From assembly GCA_902492205.1 (NCBI GenBank), contig CABUKU010000019.1:1-55169 (forward strand): a stretch of 55,169 bases of DNA. The letters are read 5' to 3'. The notes beneath the pieces were generated by a model. The model worked only from the letters and a program-made list of their open reading frames with translations, made no database searches and was not told where the DNA came from. A program made the translations under genes and the position numbers. Shown here piece by piece: positions 24,400-33,753 of this stretch (position 1 is the stretch's first letter; every line of letters begins with the position of its first letter). The DNA is from an uncultured Bacteroides sp. Lineage in GTDB: Bacteria; Bacteroidota; Bacteroidia; Bacteroidales; Bacteroidaceae.

Positions 24400-25296
24400 A
24401 TGGAGCACGAACATTCACATCATCACAATCACACCATTACCTCGCTAAACAAGGCATTCATCATTGGTATCGTACTTAATCTCGGTTTTGTTTTCGTAGA
24501 ATTCGGTGCAGGCTTTTACTTCGACTCGCTCGCTTTACTCTCCGATGCAGGGCACAACCTGAGCGATGTTATCAGTTTAGTATTAGCACTTCTGGCTTTC
24601 CGGCTAGCCAAAGTAAGGGCAAACTCCAAATACACTTACGGATATAAAAAGAGCACAGTACTGGTATCTCTGCTCAATGCCGTGATTCTGCTGGTAGCCG
24701 TGGGAGCTATCTTACTGGAAAGCATCAACAAACTTCGCAATCCCGAACCCGTGCCTGGCGGAGCTATTGCATGGGTGGCAGGTATCGGTGTCATCATCAA
24801 CGCCTTTACAGCATTCCTGTTCCTGAAAGATAAGGATAAAGACCTGAACGTGAAAGGCGCTTATCTGCACATGGCAGCCGATGCCCTCGTTTCTGTCGGT
24901 GTATTGGTTGCAGGACTGATTATCCGTCAAACCGGATGGTATATCATAGATCCCATTATAGGAATAACGGTTGCCATTATCATTCTTATCTCCACTTGGA
25001 ACCTGTTGCATGACAGCATCCGCCTCTCACTCGACGGAGTTCCCGTTGGCATAGACAGTGAGGAAATAAAGAAAAGCATTTCCGCCCTGCCGCATGTGAA
25101 AGAGATTCACCACATGCACATCTGGGCTATAAGTACAACGGAAAACGCACTTACCGCCCATATTGTAACGGACAGCCTCGGCGACATGGAAGAAACGAAG
25201 CATCTTATCAAGCATACTTTGGAAGATGAAAACATCAGCCACGCCACACTTGAGTTCGAAACGGAAACAACTTGTTGTGACGGGCATTGCGAATAA
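24400..25296 (+). CDS. Cation diffusion facilitator (zinc/cobalt/cadmium exporter)
   Basis: A 298-residue CDF transporter with six membrane helices, exporting divalent metal in exchange for protons. Both metal sites are visible: SLALLSDAGHNLSD in helix 2 and MAADALVSVGV in helix 5. The N-terminus is His-rich (EHEHSHHHNH) and the C-terminus ends CCDGHCE; both could bind zinc. The cytosolic domain lies at about 205-290. The start at 24400 is supported by the strong RBS. It is divergent from cysK. Confidence 0.94.
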   Translation: MEHEHSHHHNHTITSLNKAFIIGIVLNLGFVFVEFGAGFYFDSLALLSDAGHNLSDVISLVLALLAFRLAKVRANSKYTYGYKKSTVLVSLLNAVILLVAVGAILLESINKLRNPEPVPGGAIAWVAGIGVIINAFTAFLFLKDKDKDLNVKGAYLHMAADALVSVGVLVAGLIIRQTGWYIIDPIIGITVAIIILISTWNLLHDSIRLSLDGVPVGIDSEEIKKSISALPHVKEIHHMHIWAISTTENALTAHIVTDSLGDMEETKHLIKHTLEDENISHATLEFETETTCCDGHCE

Positions 25297-25350
25297 CTTT
25301 TGCTTATAATGAATAAAAAAAGATGAATAGCATGTGATTAATAATTTGAA

Positions 25351-25358
25351 TAGCTTTG
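25351..25358 (+). promoter_or_regulatory. Candidate -7 box for the DHODH-like gene
   Basis: TAGCTTTG matches TAnnTTTG, 41 bases upstream of the start at 25399. Confidence 0.45.
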
Positions 25359-25398
25359 CAACGAAAAACAAAGTATCATTATTAATCACTCCTGAAAC

Positions 25399-26394
25399 AT
25401 GTACAAAAGCATCTTAAGACCATTACTTTTTCTTATTGATCCCGAAAGAATACACCGCCAACTAGTTTCTGCTCTCAAGTTATACAGGCACATACCTTTT
25501 ATACGGGTATGGATGCATCACACCTGCACGCATCAGGCTCCTTACCAATGGAACAAACTGGTTTTAACAAACCGTATCGGACTTTCCGCCGGATTTGATA
25601 AAGCTGGTGAAGTGTTCAGTGAGCTTGCCGACTTCGGGTTCGGGTTCATAGAACTGGGAACTGTCACTCCTTCTCCGCAACAAGGTAACCCGTCACCGCG
25701 TATTTTCCGTTTGCCAAAATGTGACTCACTGATTTCCCGAACAGGTTTCAATAATCCGGGAGTCGATAAATTCAGAGAAAACCTGCACCGTCATAAAAAA
25801 AGAGACTGCCTGATTGGCATCAACATCAACAAAAATCCCCAATCGGAAGGGCAAACGGCAGTAAGTGATTTCTCCAACCTATTCCTTGCACTCTATAACG
25901 ATGCCGATTACTTCACCCTTAATTGGGGTTCCATTGATGCCGAACTATTTGCCGATGTGCTGGAAGCCCTTACCCATTACAGGAAAAATCATGTGGAAAA
26001 GCGCCCTGTCTTCATTAAACTTCCGGCAGATATTACAGAAGAAACCATGACTAAAGTTATCGGGCTTGCCACACAATACGGGATAGAAGGTTTCATTGCC
26101 ACAGGCCCCACAATGGATCGCACAAACTTGCACTCATATACAAAAGAAGAACTTGATACTATCGGAGCGGGAGGCGTAAGCGGAAAAGGTATCGGAAACA
26201 AATCACTCAATGTGGTAAAGTATCTTCGAACTCATTGCGATAAGAATATGTTAATTATAGGTGCAGGCGGAATAATGTCTCCCGATGATGCCAAAAGAAT
26301 GGCAGAAGCAGGAGCCGACTTAGTACAAATCTATTCGGCATTCATCTATTCCGGTCCGTCAATCGTAAAAAGAATAGCAAAAGAAATCAACTAA
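25399..26394 (+). CDS. pyrD: Quinone-type dihydroorotate dehydrogenase-like protein
   Basis: A 331-residue FMN protein of the class 2 DHODH family, which oxidises dihydroorotate to orotate with quinone. Family blocks: LSAGFDKAGE, ELGTVTPSPQQGNPSPR, RTGFNNPG, IKLPADIT (Lys207) and GAGGIMSPDDA. Two orotate-pocket elements differ from E. coli PyrD: NISSPNT is NWGSIDA (residues 175-181, catalytic Ser178 kept, Asn177 equivalent is Asp180), and ATNTT is ATGPT (234-238, Asn246 equivalent is Gly236). Substrate may therefore not be dihydroorotate. It precedes the hydrolase remnant by 16 bases. Confidence 0.82.
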   Translation: MYKSILRPLLFLIDPERIHRQLVSALKLYRHIPFIRVWMHHTCTHQAPYQWNKLVLTNRIGLSAGFDKAGEVFSELADFGFGFIELGTVTPSPQQGNPSPRIFRLPKCDSLISRTGFNNPGVDKFRENLHRHKKRDCLIGININKNPQSEGQTAVSDFSNLFLALYNDADYFTLNWGSIDAELFADVLEALTHYRKNHVEKRPVFIKLPADITEETMTKVIGLATQYGIEGFIATGPTMDRTNLHSYTKEELDTIGAGGVSGKGIGNKSLNVVKYLRTHCDKNMLIIGAGGIMSPDDAKRMAEAGADLVQIYSAFIYSGPSIVKRIAKEIN

Positions 26395-26410
26395 TAACAT
26401 CTTATTAATC

Positions 26411-27177
26411 ATGGAAGCAAAATACATGGAATTACCTTTGTACCTTGACGGGGAAACACATCCGGCAACAGTCAATGCCGCCATTCCGTCTTTGTTTATT
26501 TATCCTGCACAGCAGCCAAGCGGCAAAGCAATTGTCATGTGTCCCGGAGGCGGCTTGACCAAAGTAGCCATGGAGCACGAAGGTCACGACATGGCTCCAT
26601 GGTTTATCGAACAAGGCATTACGTTTGCCATACTTAAATACCGAATGCCCAACCAACAAGAAAAATCTTATCAGAAGACATCCGGCAAGCTATCCGCACC
26701 ATGCGCAGCCTATCCGGCAAATACTGTTTCAAGGAATTGGGAGTAATGGGAGCTTCTATCGGAGGGTACATCGCAGCCGGTGCGGCGGTTTTCCCGGAAG
26801 CAGATACTTGTCCTGACTTTCAAATATTATTTTATCCCGTTATCAGCATGAAACAAGCATATACGCACATCCCTTCCAGAACGCAGATATTGGGAGAGCA
26901 TCCGTCGGTATGGAAAGAGAACGATTTCTCGCTTGAATGCCATGTTAAGGATAATACGCCAAAAGCTTTTATTGCAGCGGCATCCGACGACAAAGCAGTT
27001 TCACCCGTCAACAGTACACTTTACTATGACGCATTACTGAAACACGGAGTTTCCGCTTGTCTGCACATCTATCCCGAAGGCGGGCACAGTTTTGCTTTCC
27101 GTGACACGTTCCCATACAAAACTTTGCTTTTAAAAGAACTGAAAGCATGGTTAAGTCAATCCCAAAGCAATGGTTAG
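26411..27177 (+). pseudogene. Alpha/beta hydrolase (carbohydrate esterase-like), frameshifted
   Basis: Two overlapping frames together encode one 255-residue alpha/beta hydrolase. The first part carries the oxyanion motif VMCPGGGLTKVAMEHEGHDMAPWF; the second carries the nucleophile elbow GASIGG, the Asp in AASDDKAV and the His in PEGGHSF. The frames join at an A5 run at 26661-26665: adding one A gives KILSEDIRQAIRTMRSL and an uninterrupted gene of 768 bases. Without the extra base, translation ends at 26746. This could be a real pseudogene, a sequencing error or slippage. Related proteins act as esterases on acylated sugars. Confidence 0.82.
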
Positions 27178-27223
27178 GCCATTTAACAGGATATATTAAC
27201 AAAAACATGCCTACACTTAAATA

Positions 27224-27307
27224 ACTTGACAGTAGTCAATTAATAACTTGACAGCTGTCAATTTAATACTTGACAACTGTCAAGTTATTAATTGACAATT
27301 GTCAAGT
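27224..27307. repeat. Four-unit 22-nt palindrome array, copy B
   Basis: Units at 27224-27241, 27246-27263, 27268-27285 and 27290-27307, spaced exactly 22 nt, separated by aata, taat and tatt. The array as a whole is also palindromic: the first half pairs with the second with about three mismatches. It lies between the convergent hydrolase and leuB. Confidence 0.93.
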
Positions 27308-27396
27308 TACTAATATATAAGCATAGATTCACTTAACCATCAGCTTTAAAGTCCTTACCCATACCGATGAAAAGACTTAATGACAGGCAACAAAAA

Positions 27397-27422
27397 AAGG
27401 GATGGTGCATGAACCATCCCTT
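27397..27422 (-). terminator. Terminator of the leu operon
   Basis: AAGGGATGGT (27397-27406) pairs perfectly with ACCATCCCTT (27413-27422) around a 6-base loop; on the minus strand TTTTTTTG follows. It lies 21 bases past the leuB stop. Confidence 0.9.
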
Positions 27423-27442
27423 ATCCTATATACATTATATAA

Positions 27443-28504
27443 TTATGCTTTCCTTATATAATCAACAATCCACTGCCCCACTTCCTTAGTTCCATACTTG
27501 GCTCCGTCTTTAACTTGTATTTCGGGAGTACGGACATTGGCATCAAGTGAAGCATCTACCGCCTTACGTATCAGCGCACCTTCCGCTTTGAGGTCGAAGT
27601 ACTCGAACAACATGGCAACGGAAAGGATTTGTGCCAACGGATTGGCTATATTCATACCTTTTGCCTGAGGCCATGAGCCATGAATCGGTTCGAATACCGG
27701 AGTGCTTTCGCCTGTGGAAGCAGAAGGAAGCAATCCCATAGAACCGCTGATGACCGATCCTTCATCCGTAAGAATATCGCCGAATGTATTCTCTGTAACC
27801 ATCACATCGAAGAAACAAGGATCTTGAATCATGCGCATGGCTGCATTGTCCACATACATGTAATCGGTAGTTACTTCGGGATAGTTCGGAGCCATTTCCT
27901 GTGCTATCTGTCTCCACAAACGGGAAGAAGCAAGCACATTCGCCTTGTCTACCACAGTTAAATGCTTGTTGCGCTTCATGGCATATTCGAAACCTACTTT
28001 CAGTATTCTTTCAATTTCGGGACGGGTGTACATGTTGGTATCATAAGCCTTGTCATTATCCTGATACTTCTCACCGAAATACATTCCTCCCGTCAGCTCA
28101 CGGATACAGATAAAGTCTGCATTCTCCACCAGCTCGGCTTTCAACGGTGACTTGTGAACCAAGCACTTGAAAGTCTGCACGGGACGAATGTTTGCAAAGA
28201 GTCCCAGTTTCTTACGCATGGCAAGCAGTCCTTGCTCCGGACGTACTTTTGCAGTAGGATCGTTATCGAACTTGGGATCGCCTACGGCAGAAAACAAAAC
28301 AGCGTCGGCGTCTTTACACACACGGAAAGTTTCTTCCGGGAACGGATCGCCTACTTTATCAATGGCATCTGCACCGCAAACGGCATATTCATAACTTACT
28401 TTATGACCGAATTTCTCGCAAACGGCACTCATTACCTCTACGCCCTGCACAGAGATTTCCGGTCCTATACCGTCGCCTGCTAATACTGCAATTTTAAAAT
28501 CCAT
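27443..28504 (-). CDS. leuB: 3-isopropylmalate dehydrogenase
   Basis: A 353-residue NAD-dependent enzyme oxidising 3-isopropylmalate, the third step of leucine synthesis. GDGIGPEI (residues 10-17), the substrate loop IRELTGGMYFGEKY, and the metal-binding region with DNAAMRMIQDP and GDILTDEGSVISGSMG are all present. It is the last gene of the operon. Together with leuCD it may also process the citramalate branch for isoleucine (inference). It follows the citramalate-synthase-like gene by 90 bases, which hold an inverted repeat. Confidence 0.96.
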   Translation of the reverse strand: MDFKIAVLAGDGIGPEISVQGVEVMSAVCEKFGHKVSYEYAVCGADAIDKVGDPFPEETFRVCKDADAVLFSAVGDPKFDNDPTAKVRPEQGLLAMRKKLGLFANIRPVQTFKCLVHKSPLKAELVENADFICIRELTGGMYFGEKYQDNDKAYDTNMYTRPEIERILKVGFEYAMKRNKHLTVVDKANVLASSRLWRQIAQEMAPNYPEVTTDYMYVDNAAMRMIQDPCFFDVMVTENTFGDILTDEGSVISGSMGLLPSASTGESTPVFEPIHGSWPQAKGMNIANPLAQILSVAMLFEYFDLKAEGALIRKAVDASLDANVRTPEIQVKDGAKYGTKEVGQWIVDYIRKA

Positions 28505-28510
28505 TTTACT

Positions 28511-28584
28511 TAGTGATTAGTGTTAAGCGATTAGTGATTAGTTAAGTAAATCAGTTCATACCAATTACTTAACACTAATCACTA
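28511..28584. repeat. TTAGTG-family inverted repeat, copy 3
   Basis: TAGTGATTAGTGTTAAG at 28511-28527 is the exact reverse complement of 28568-28584, with a 40-base loop that carries a further TTAGTGATTAGT. It lies between the citramalate-synthase-like gene and leuB, like copy 2 between two co-directed genes of the efflux operon. Confidence 0.78.
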
Positions 28585-28594
28585 ATCACTAGAA

Positions 28595-30127
28595 TTAATA
28601 TTCTTCAATAATATTCAGCATCTTCATTGTTGCCTTTATGGCTGCTTCCGTTTGGTCTGCATCCAGTCCGCGTGTGCGGAACACACGTCCGTCATAACTC
28701 CACGTGATGACTGTCTGCACAAAAGCATCGGTACGTCCGCCGGGGGGGATAGTCACGGCATAGTTTGTCAGCATGGGGAACTTACGGTTCAGTGTCACTT
28801 TATATACCTTGCGGAGCGCACGCACAAAAGCATCATACTGACCATCGCCACTGGAGCTTTCCTCGTATTCCTTTCCGTCAATGGAAATCTTCAGGGTTGC
28901 CATCGGCTTCAAGCCTCCCGACAAAGTAACAAAATAAGTGAGCAACTTCACTCTGCTGTTTGCTTCACTGTGCTTCAACACATCGGATATAATATAAGGT
29001 AAGTCTTCCTGTGTCACCAATTCTTTCTTATCGCCCAATTCGATGATGCGTTCCGTCACCTTGCGCATGGATTCTTCGTCCAATTGCAAACCAAGGCTTT
29101 CAAGGTTCTTGCGGATATTCGCCTTACCACTTGTTTTGCCGAGAGCATACTCACGGATGCGCCCGAAACGTTCGGGCAACAAGTCGTTACAATAGAGATT
29201 ACTTTTATTATCACCGTCGGCATGCACACCGGCAACTTGCGTGAAGACATTCTCGCCTACGATGGGTTTATTGGCAGGGATAGCGATACTTGAATAAGAC
29301 TCTACAATGCGGCTCACATCATTCAACCGGTTTTCCACAATGGATGTTTTGGCATTGAAATGGTCTTTCAAGATAGCTTGCACACTTGCCAATGGCGCAT
29401 TACCGGCACGCTCGCCCAATCCGTTAATGGTAGTATGGAGTCCCTTTACCCCCGAAAGCACTGCGGCAAGCACATTGCTTACTGCCAAATCGTAATCGTT
29501 ATGGGCATGGAAGTCGAAGTGAAGATTGGGATAACGTTTCTTCATCTTGCGCATGAATTCAATCACTTGCAGAGGATTCAGTATTCCCAATGTATCGGGC
29601 AACATGAAACGTTTGATATTCAACTGCTGCAATGCATCGACCAATTGGAATACATATTCGGGGGAATGAATCATTCCGTTTGACCAGTCTTCCAGATACA
29701 CATTGACTTCAATGTCCATTTCATCGGCAAAGCGAACCACCTTGATTATATCTTCGAGATGTTCCTGAAGTGATTTGCGAAGCTGCAATTTGCAATGTTT
29801 CTCAGAACCTTTGCAAAGGAGGTTGATAACTTTACAACCTGCTTGCTGTATCCAGTCGAGCGATGCCCGTCCGTCTACAAACCCGAGAACTTCCACTTTA
29901 TGCAATAATCCGCGTCGTGCCGCCCAATCGGAAATCATCTTCACCGCTTCGAATTCACCTTCCGACACACGGGCGGACGCTACCTCAATGCGGTCTACCT
30001 GTAACTCTTCGAGCAACAGACGGGCAATCATCAGCTTTTCGTGTGCCACGAATGACACACCGCTGGTTTGCTCTCCGTCCCGAAGAGTAGTATCCATGAT
30101 TTCTATTTTGAGTGCTTCTCTTCCCAT
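28595..30127 (-). CDS. Isopropylmalate/citramalate synthase-like enzyme
   Basis: A 510-residue second member of the LeuA/CimA family in this operon. The catalytic start is DTTLRDGEQTSG; the metal ligands lie in HFDFHAHNDYDLAV; GERAGNAPL follows, and an allosteric C-terminal domain spans about 390-510. With leuA already present, citramalate synthase (acetyl-CoA plus pyruvate, feeding isoleucine through leuCDB) is a good guess, but specificity is not readable by eye. The start at 30127 overlaps leuD by 25 bases; an ATG at 30097 avoids this. Confidence 0.88.
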   Translation of the reverse strand: MGREALKIEIMDTTLRDGEQTSGVSFVAHEKLMIARLLLEELQVDRIEVASARVSEGEFEAVKMISDWAARRGLLHKVEVLGFVDGRASLDWIQQAGCKVINLLCKGSEKHCKLQLRKSLQEHLEDIIKVVRFADEMDIEVNVYLEDWSNGMIHSPEYVFQLVDALQQLNIKRFMLPDTLGILNPLQVIEFMRKMKKRYPNLHFDFHAHNDYDLAVSNVLAAVLSGVKGLHTTINGLGERAGNAPLASVQAILKDHFNAKTSIVENRLNDVSRIVESYSSIAIPANKPIVGENVFTQVAGVHADGDNKSNLYCNDLLPERFGRIREYALGKTSGKANIRKNLESLGLQLDEESMRKVTERIIELGDKKELVTQEDLPYIISDVLKHSEANSRVKLLTYFVTLSGGLKPMATLKISIDGKEYEESSSGDGQYDAFVRALRKVYKVTLNRKFPMLTNYAVTIPPGGRTDAFVQTVITWSYDGRVFRTRGLDADQTEAAIKATMKMLNIIEEY

Positions 30128-30696
30128 GCTTCTATTTTATCTTTATTGCTCAGAAGAAAGTCTATATCATCCAATCCGTTCATCAGGCAATGCTTCTTAT
30201 AAGTATTGATTTCAAATGATTCACTTTTCCCGGTTGCCTTGTTGGTAATAGTTTGTTCGGGCAAGTTCACTTCCACTTCCATTTTAGGATTGGCTGCAAT
30301 AGAATCAAACAGCTCTTTCAGGAAACCTTCACTTACCACTACCGGCAATACGAAGTTATTCAATTCGTTATTCTTATGTATATCGGCAAAGAAACTGGAA
30401 ACCACTACGCGGAAACCATAATCGGCAATAGCCCACGCGGCATGTTCGCGACTGGAACCCGAACCGAAGTTCTTTCCCGCTACAAGTATTTGTCCGCCAT
30501 ATGTAGGATCGTTCAGCACGAATGATTCAATTTTGTTTCCTTGTTTGTCATAACGCCAATCACGAAAAAGGTTTTCTCCGAAACCGTCTTTTGTGGTAGC
30601 TTTCAGGAAACGTGCGGGGATAATCTGGTCGGTATCTACATTCTCTAAAGGAAGAGGTACGCAAGTGCTTGTTATGATATTGAATTTTGCTTTCAT
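30103..30696 (-). CDS. leuD: 3-isopropylmalate dehydratase, small subunit
   Basis: A 197-residue aconitase swivel domain that pairs with LeuC to isomerise 2- to 3-isopropylmalate. Hallmarks: VDTDQIIPARFLK near the N-terminus and the substrate loop NFGSGSSREHAAWAI. Length is standard for bacterial LeuD. It starts 12 bases after leuC and overlaps the next gene's annotated start by 25 bases, indicating tight coupling. Confidence 0.96.
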   Translation of the reverse strand: MKAKFNIITSTCVPLPLENVDTDQIIPARFLKATTKDGFGENLFRDWRYDKQGNKIESFVLNDPTYGGQILVAGKNFGSGSSREHAAWAIADYGFRVVVSSFFADIHKNNELNNFVLPVVVSEGFLKELFDSIAANPKMEVEVNLPEQTITNKATGKSESFEINTYKKHCLMNGLDDIDFLLSNKDKIEAWEEKHSK

Positions 30697-30708
30697 CGTT
30701 CTTTCTTT

Positions 30709-32109
30709 TTAATCCATTAATGTTCTTGGGTCTGTAATCTTTCCGGTTACGGCAGCCGCAGCAGCTACATAAGGGCTTGCCAACAGTGTGCGTGCTCCCG
30801 GTCCCTGACGGCCTTCAAAGTTACGGTTACTTGTGGAAACCGAGTACTTTCCTGCCGGAACTTTATCATCATTCATTGCCAAACAAGCCGAACATCCCGG
30901 TTGACGGATGGCAAAGCCGGCTTCTTCCAATACTTTGTCTAATCCTTCCTTGCGGATTTGTGCATCTACCATCCACGAGCCCGGAACCAGCCATGCTACT
31001 ACATTATCTGCTTTTTTATGTCCTTTTACAAGAGAAGCAAATGCACGGAAGTCTTCAATACGTCCGTTTGTACAAGCTCCCAAGAATACATAATCAATCT
31101 TTTTACCTAACAATGACTCACCCGGCTTGAAACCCATATAATCAAGCGACTTGGTAAATGAAATCTTTGCGGTTTCACCCATGCCGTCCAATGTAGGGAT
31201 ATGCCGGGTTATGCCCATACCCATGCCCGGATTGGTTCCGTAAGTAATCATCGGCTCTATATCTGCCGCATCAAAACGAACTTCTTTGTCGAATACAGCA
31301 TCCTCATCACTCTTTAAAGTTTTCCAATAAGCAAGAGCTTTATCCCATTCTTCCCCTTTAGGAGCGCTTTCACGTCCTTTGATATATTCAAAAGTTACTT
31401 CATCGGGAGCAACCATACCTCCGCGGGCTCCCATTTCGATGGAAAGATTGCATAAAGTGAGACGCCCTTCCATTGAAAGAGCACGGATTGCAGAACCTGC
31501 ATATTCCACGAAATAGCCCGTAGCACCACTTGTCGTCATCTTCGACATCATGTAAAGAGCCATATCTTTAGCAGTGACACCTTTGCCCAAGGTTCCGTCA
31601 ATAGTAATACGCATGGTCTTAGGTCTTGACTGAAGAATACATTGTGAAGCCAATACCATTTCCACTTCACTTGTACCTATACCGAAGGCGATAGCTCCCA
31701 TTGCTCCATGAGTAGAAGTATGCGAGTCACCGCAAACAATCGTCATTCCCGGTAGAGTCAACCCTCTTTCGGGACCTACTACATGGATAATTCCGTTTTT
31801 CGGGTCCATCATTCCAAAATGAGCCAACCCGAAATCTTTGGCATTCTTTGCCAATGTATCGACCTGTGTCTTTGAGATTGAGTCTTCAATCGGTTTATCC
31901 TGATCGTGGGTAGGAGTATTATGATCGGGCATACAAACAATGTTTTCGGGACGGAAACATTTGATGCCTCTTGCTTTTAGTCCGGCAAATGCCTGAGGGC
32001 TGGTTACTTCATGACAGTAAAGTCTGTCGATATAAAGTTGAGTGGGACCGTCTTCCACCGTAGTAACTACGTGTGCATCCCAAATCTTATCAAATAATGT
32101 ATTAGCCAT
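30709..32109 (-). CDS. leuC: 3-isopropylmalate dehydratase, large subunit
   Basis: A 466-residue aconitase-family subunit binding a [4Fe-4S] cluster. The cluster cysteines lie in FLGACTNGR and in PGCSACLAMN; the active-site blocks CGDSHTSTHGAMGAIAFGIG and ERGLTLPGMTIV are visible. Works with LeuD. It lies 44 bases after leuA and 12 before leuD. Confidence 0.97.
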   Translation of the reverse strand: MANTLFDKIWDAHVVTTVEDGPTQLYIDRLYCHEVTSPQAFAGLKARGIKCFRPENIVCMPDHNTPTHDQDKPIEDSISKTQVDTLAKNAKDFGLAHFGMMDPKNGIIHVVGPERGLTLPGMTIVCGDSHTSTHGAMGAIAFGIGTSEVEMVLASQCILQSRPKTMRITIDGTLGKGVTAKDMALYMMSKMTTSGATGYFVEYAGSAIRALSMEGRLTLCNLSIEMGARGGMVAPDEVTFEYIKGRESAPKGEEWDKALAYWKTLKSDEDAVFDKEVRFDAADIEPMITYGTNPGMGMGITRHIPTLDGMGETAKISFTKSLDYMGFKPGESLLGKKIDYVFLGACTNGRIEDFRAFASLVKGHKKADNVVAWLVPGSWMVDAQIRKEGLDKVLEEAGFAIRQPGCSACLAMNDDKVPAGKYSVSTSNRNFEGRQGPGARTLLASPYVAAAAAVTGKITDPRTLMD

Positions 32110-32153
32110 ATTTTTATTCTATTTAATACCTATATATTAATATCAGAAAGAAA

Positions 32154-33650
32154 TTAGTTTTTGAACTTATTGATACAGTCGATGTATGCCTCGACAGATG
32201 CTGCAATAATATCGGTGTTTGCACCGAATCCGTAATAAATCTGTCCGTCATACTCTACCTGCATGTGAACTTTACCTACATCATCACTCCCCTTGCTAAT
32301 TGCCTGAATAGTGAATTCTTTCAGAGTCATGTGACGGTCGATAATCTTCTTCAAAGCCTTTATTGCTGCATCCACAGGACCATTCCCGCTTGCTGCCGCT
32401 TCAAAACTTTCTCCTGCAATGTTCAAACCGAGACTTGCAACAGGACGAACGCCCAAACCACTTGTTACTTGCAGATATTCCAATTTAATGCGATGGTTCA
32501 TGCTTCTGTCAGCTCCTGCCAATACTAAGATGTCATCATCATGAATGTCTTTCTTACGGTCGGCAAGTTTCAGGAATTCTTCGTAAACATGATCCAATTT
32601 CTCCTGTTCCAAATCTACTCCCAAGACAGAAAGGCGATTCTTCAAAGCTGCACGTCCGCTACGGGCTGTTAATACGATTGAGTTATCATCAATACCTACA
32701 TCATGCGGATCTATGATTTCATATGTCTGAACGTTCTTCAATACTCCGTCCTGATGAATACCCGATGAATGGGCAAAAGCATTGCGCCCTACAATAGCTT
32801 TATTGGGCTGAACAGGCATATTCATCAAACTCGAAACCATTCTTGAAGTAGGATAAATCTTCTGGGTATTGATGTTTGTTTGAATATCAATATCGTGGTG
32901 GCTCTTCAGAATCATGGCAATTTCTTCAAGAGCAGTGTTACCCGCACGTTCGCCGATACCATTGATAGTAACTTCTGCTTGGCGAGCTCCGGCAAGAATA
33001 CCTGCCATTGTATTGGCAGTTGCCATACCTAAATCATTGTGACAATGGGTGGAGATAATAGCTTTGTCAATTCCGTCCACGTGTTCCATCAAATATTGAA
33101 TCTTCGCTCCGTACTCGGAAGGTAAGCAATAACCGGTAGTATCGGGAATATTCACTACTGTGGCTCCGGCTTTAATTACAGCTTCAACCACTCTTGCAAG
33201 ATACTCATTATCTGTACGCCCTGCATCTTCCGCATAGAATTCCACGTCTTCCACATACCTCTTGGCATATTTAACAGCAGCAACCGCACGTTCTATAATT
33301 TCCTCACGATTAGAATTAAATTTATATTTGATATGCGAATCGGATGTCCCGATACCTGTGTGGATTCTTTTATGCTTTGCATACTTCAAAGCATCGGCAG
33401 CCACATCAATATCTCTTTCTACCGCACGAGTCAACGCACAGATAGTAGGCCAAGTTACTGCCTTGGATATTTCAATAACCGAATTAAAATCTCCCGGACT
33501 TGATACCGGAAAACCTGCTTCAATCACATCGACACCCAAAAGTTCGAGAGCTTTAGCCACCTGAATCTTTTCAACTGTGTTCAACTGACATCCCGGAACC
33601 TGCTCACCATCACGAAGCGTAGTATCGAAAATAAATAATCTATCGTTCAT
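32154..33650 (-). CDS. leuA: 2-isopropylmalate synthase
   Basis: A 498-residue enzyme condensing acetyl-CoA with 2-oxoisovalerate, the first committed step of leucine synthesis. DTTLRDGEQVPGCQL lies at residues 9-23; the metal site STHCHNDLGMATAN and NGIGERAGNTALEE follow; the C-terminal LeuA regulatory domain (about 365-495) provides leucine feedback in this family. It is the first structural gene after the attenuator, with 46 bases between the terminator stem and its ATG. The operon order is leuA-leuC-leuD-(second synthase)-leuB. Confidence 0.97.
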   Translation of the reverse strand: MNDRLFIFDTTLRDGEQVPGCQLNTVEKIQVAKALELLGVDVIEAGFPVSSPGDFNSVIEISKAVTWPTICALTRAVERDIDVAADALKYAKHKRIHTGIGTSDSHIKYKFNSNREEIIERAVAAVKYAKRYVEDVEFYAEDAGRTDNEYLARVVEAVIKAGATVVNIPDTTGYCLPSEYGAKIQYLMEHVDGIDKAIISTHCHNDLGMATANTMAGILAGARQAEVTINGIGERAGNTALEEIAMILKSHHDIDIQTNINTQKIYPTSRMVSSLMNMPVQPNKAIVGRNAFAHSSGIHQDGVLKNVQTYEIIDPHDVGIDDNSIVLTARSGRAALKNRLSVLGVDLEQEKLDHVYEEFLKLADRKKDIHDDDILVLAGADRSMNHRIKLEYLQVTSGLGVRPVASLGLNIAGESFEAAASGNGPVDAAIKALKKIIDRHMTLKEFTIQAISKGSDDVGKVHMQVEYDGQIYYGFGANTDIIAASVEAYIDCINKFKN

Positions 33651-33696
33651 CTTTTACCTCTTTTTATATTGTTATTATTATCTTTTCTACATTAAA

Positions 33697-33730
33697 AAAG
33701 CCTTTCACACTTGGAAGTGAGAAAGGCTTT
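33697..33730 (-). terminator. Attenuator terminator in the leu leader
   Basis: On the minus transcript AAAGCCTTTC-T-CAC pairs with GTG-T-GAAAGGCTTT, then TTTTTTAAT follows: a 13-bp stem with one mismatch and a U-tract, ahead of leuA. The 9-nt left-apical strand CTCACTTCC (plus 33713-33721) is complementary to GGAAGTGAG inside the leader peptide gene, so it can be captured by an antiterminator. Confidence 0.85.
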
Positions 33731-33753
33731 ACTATTTTGTTCTTTATACAAAT

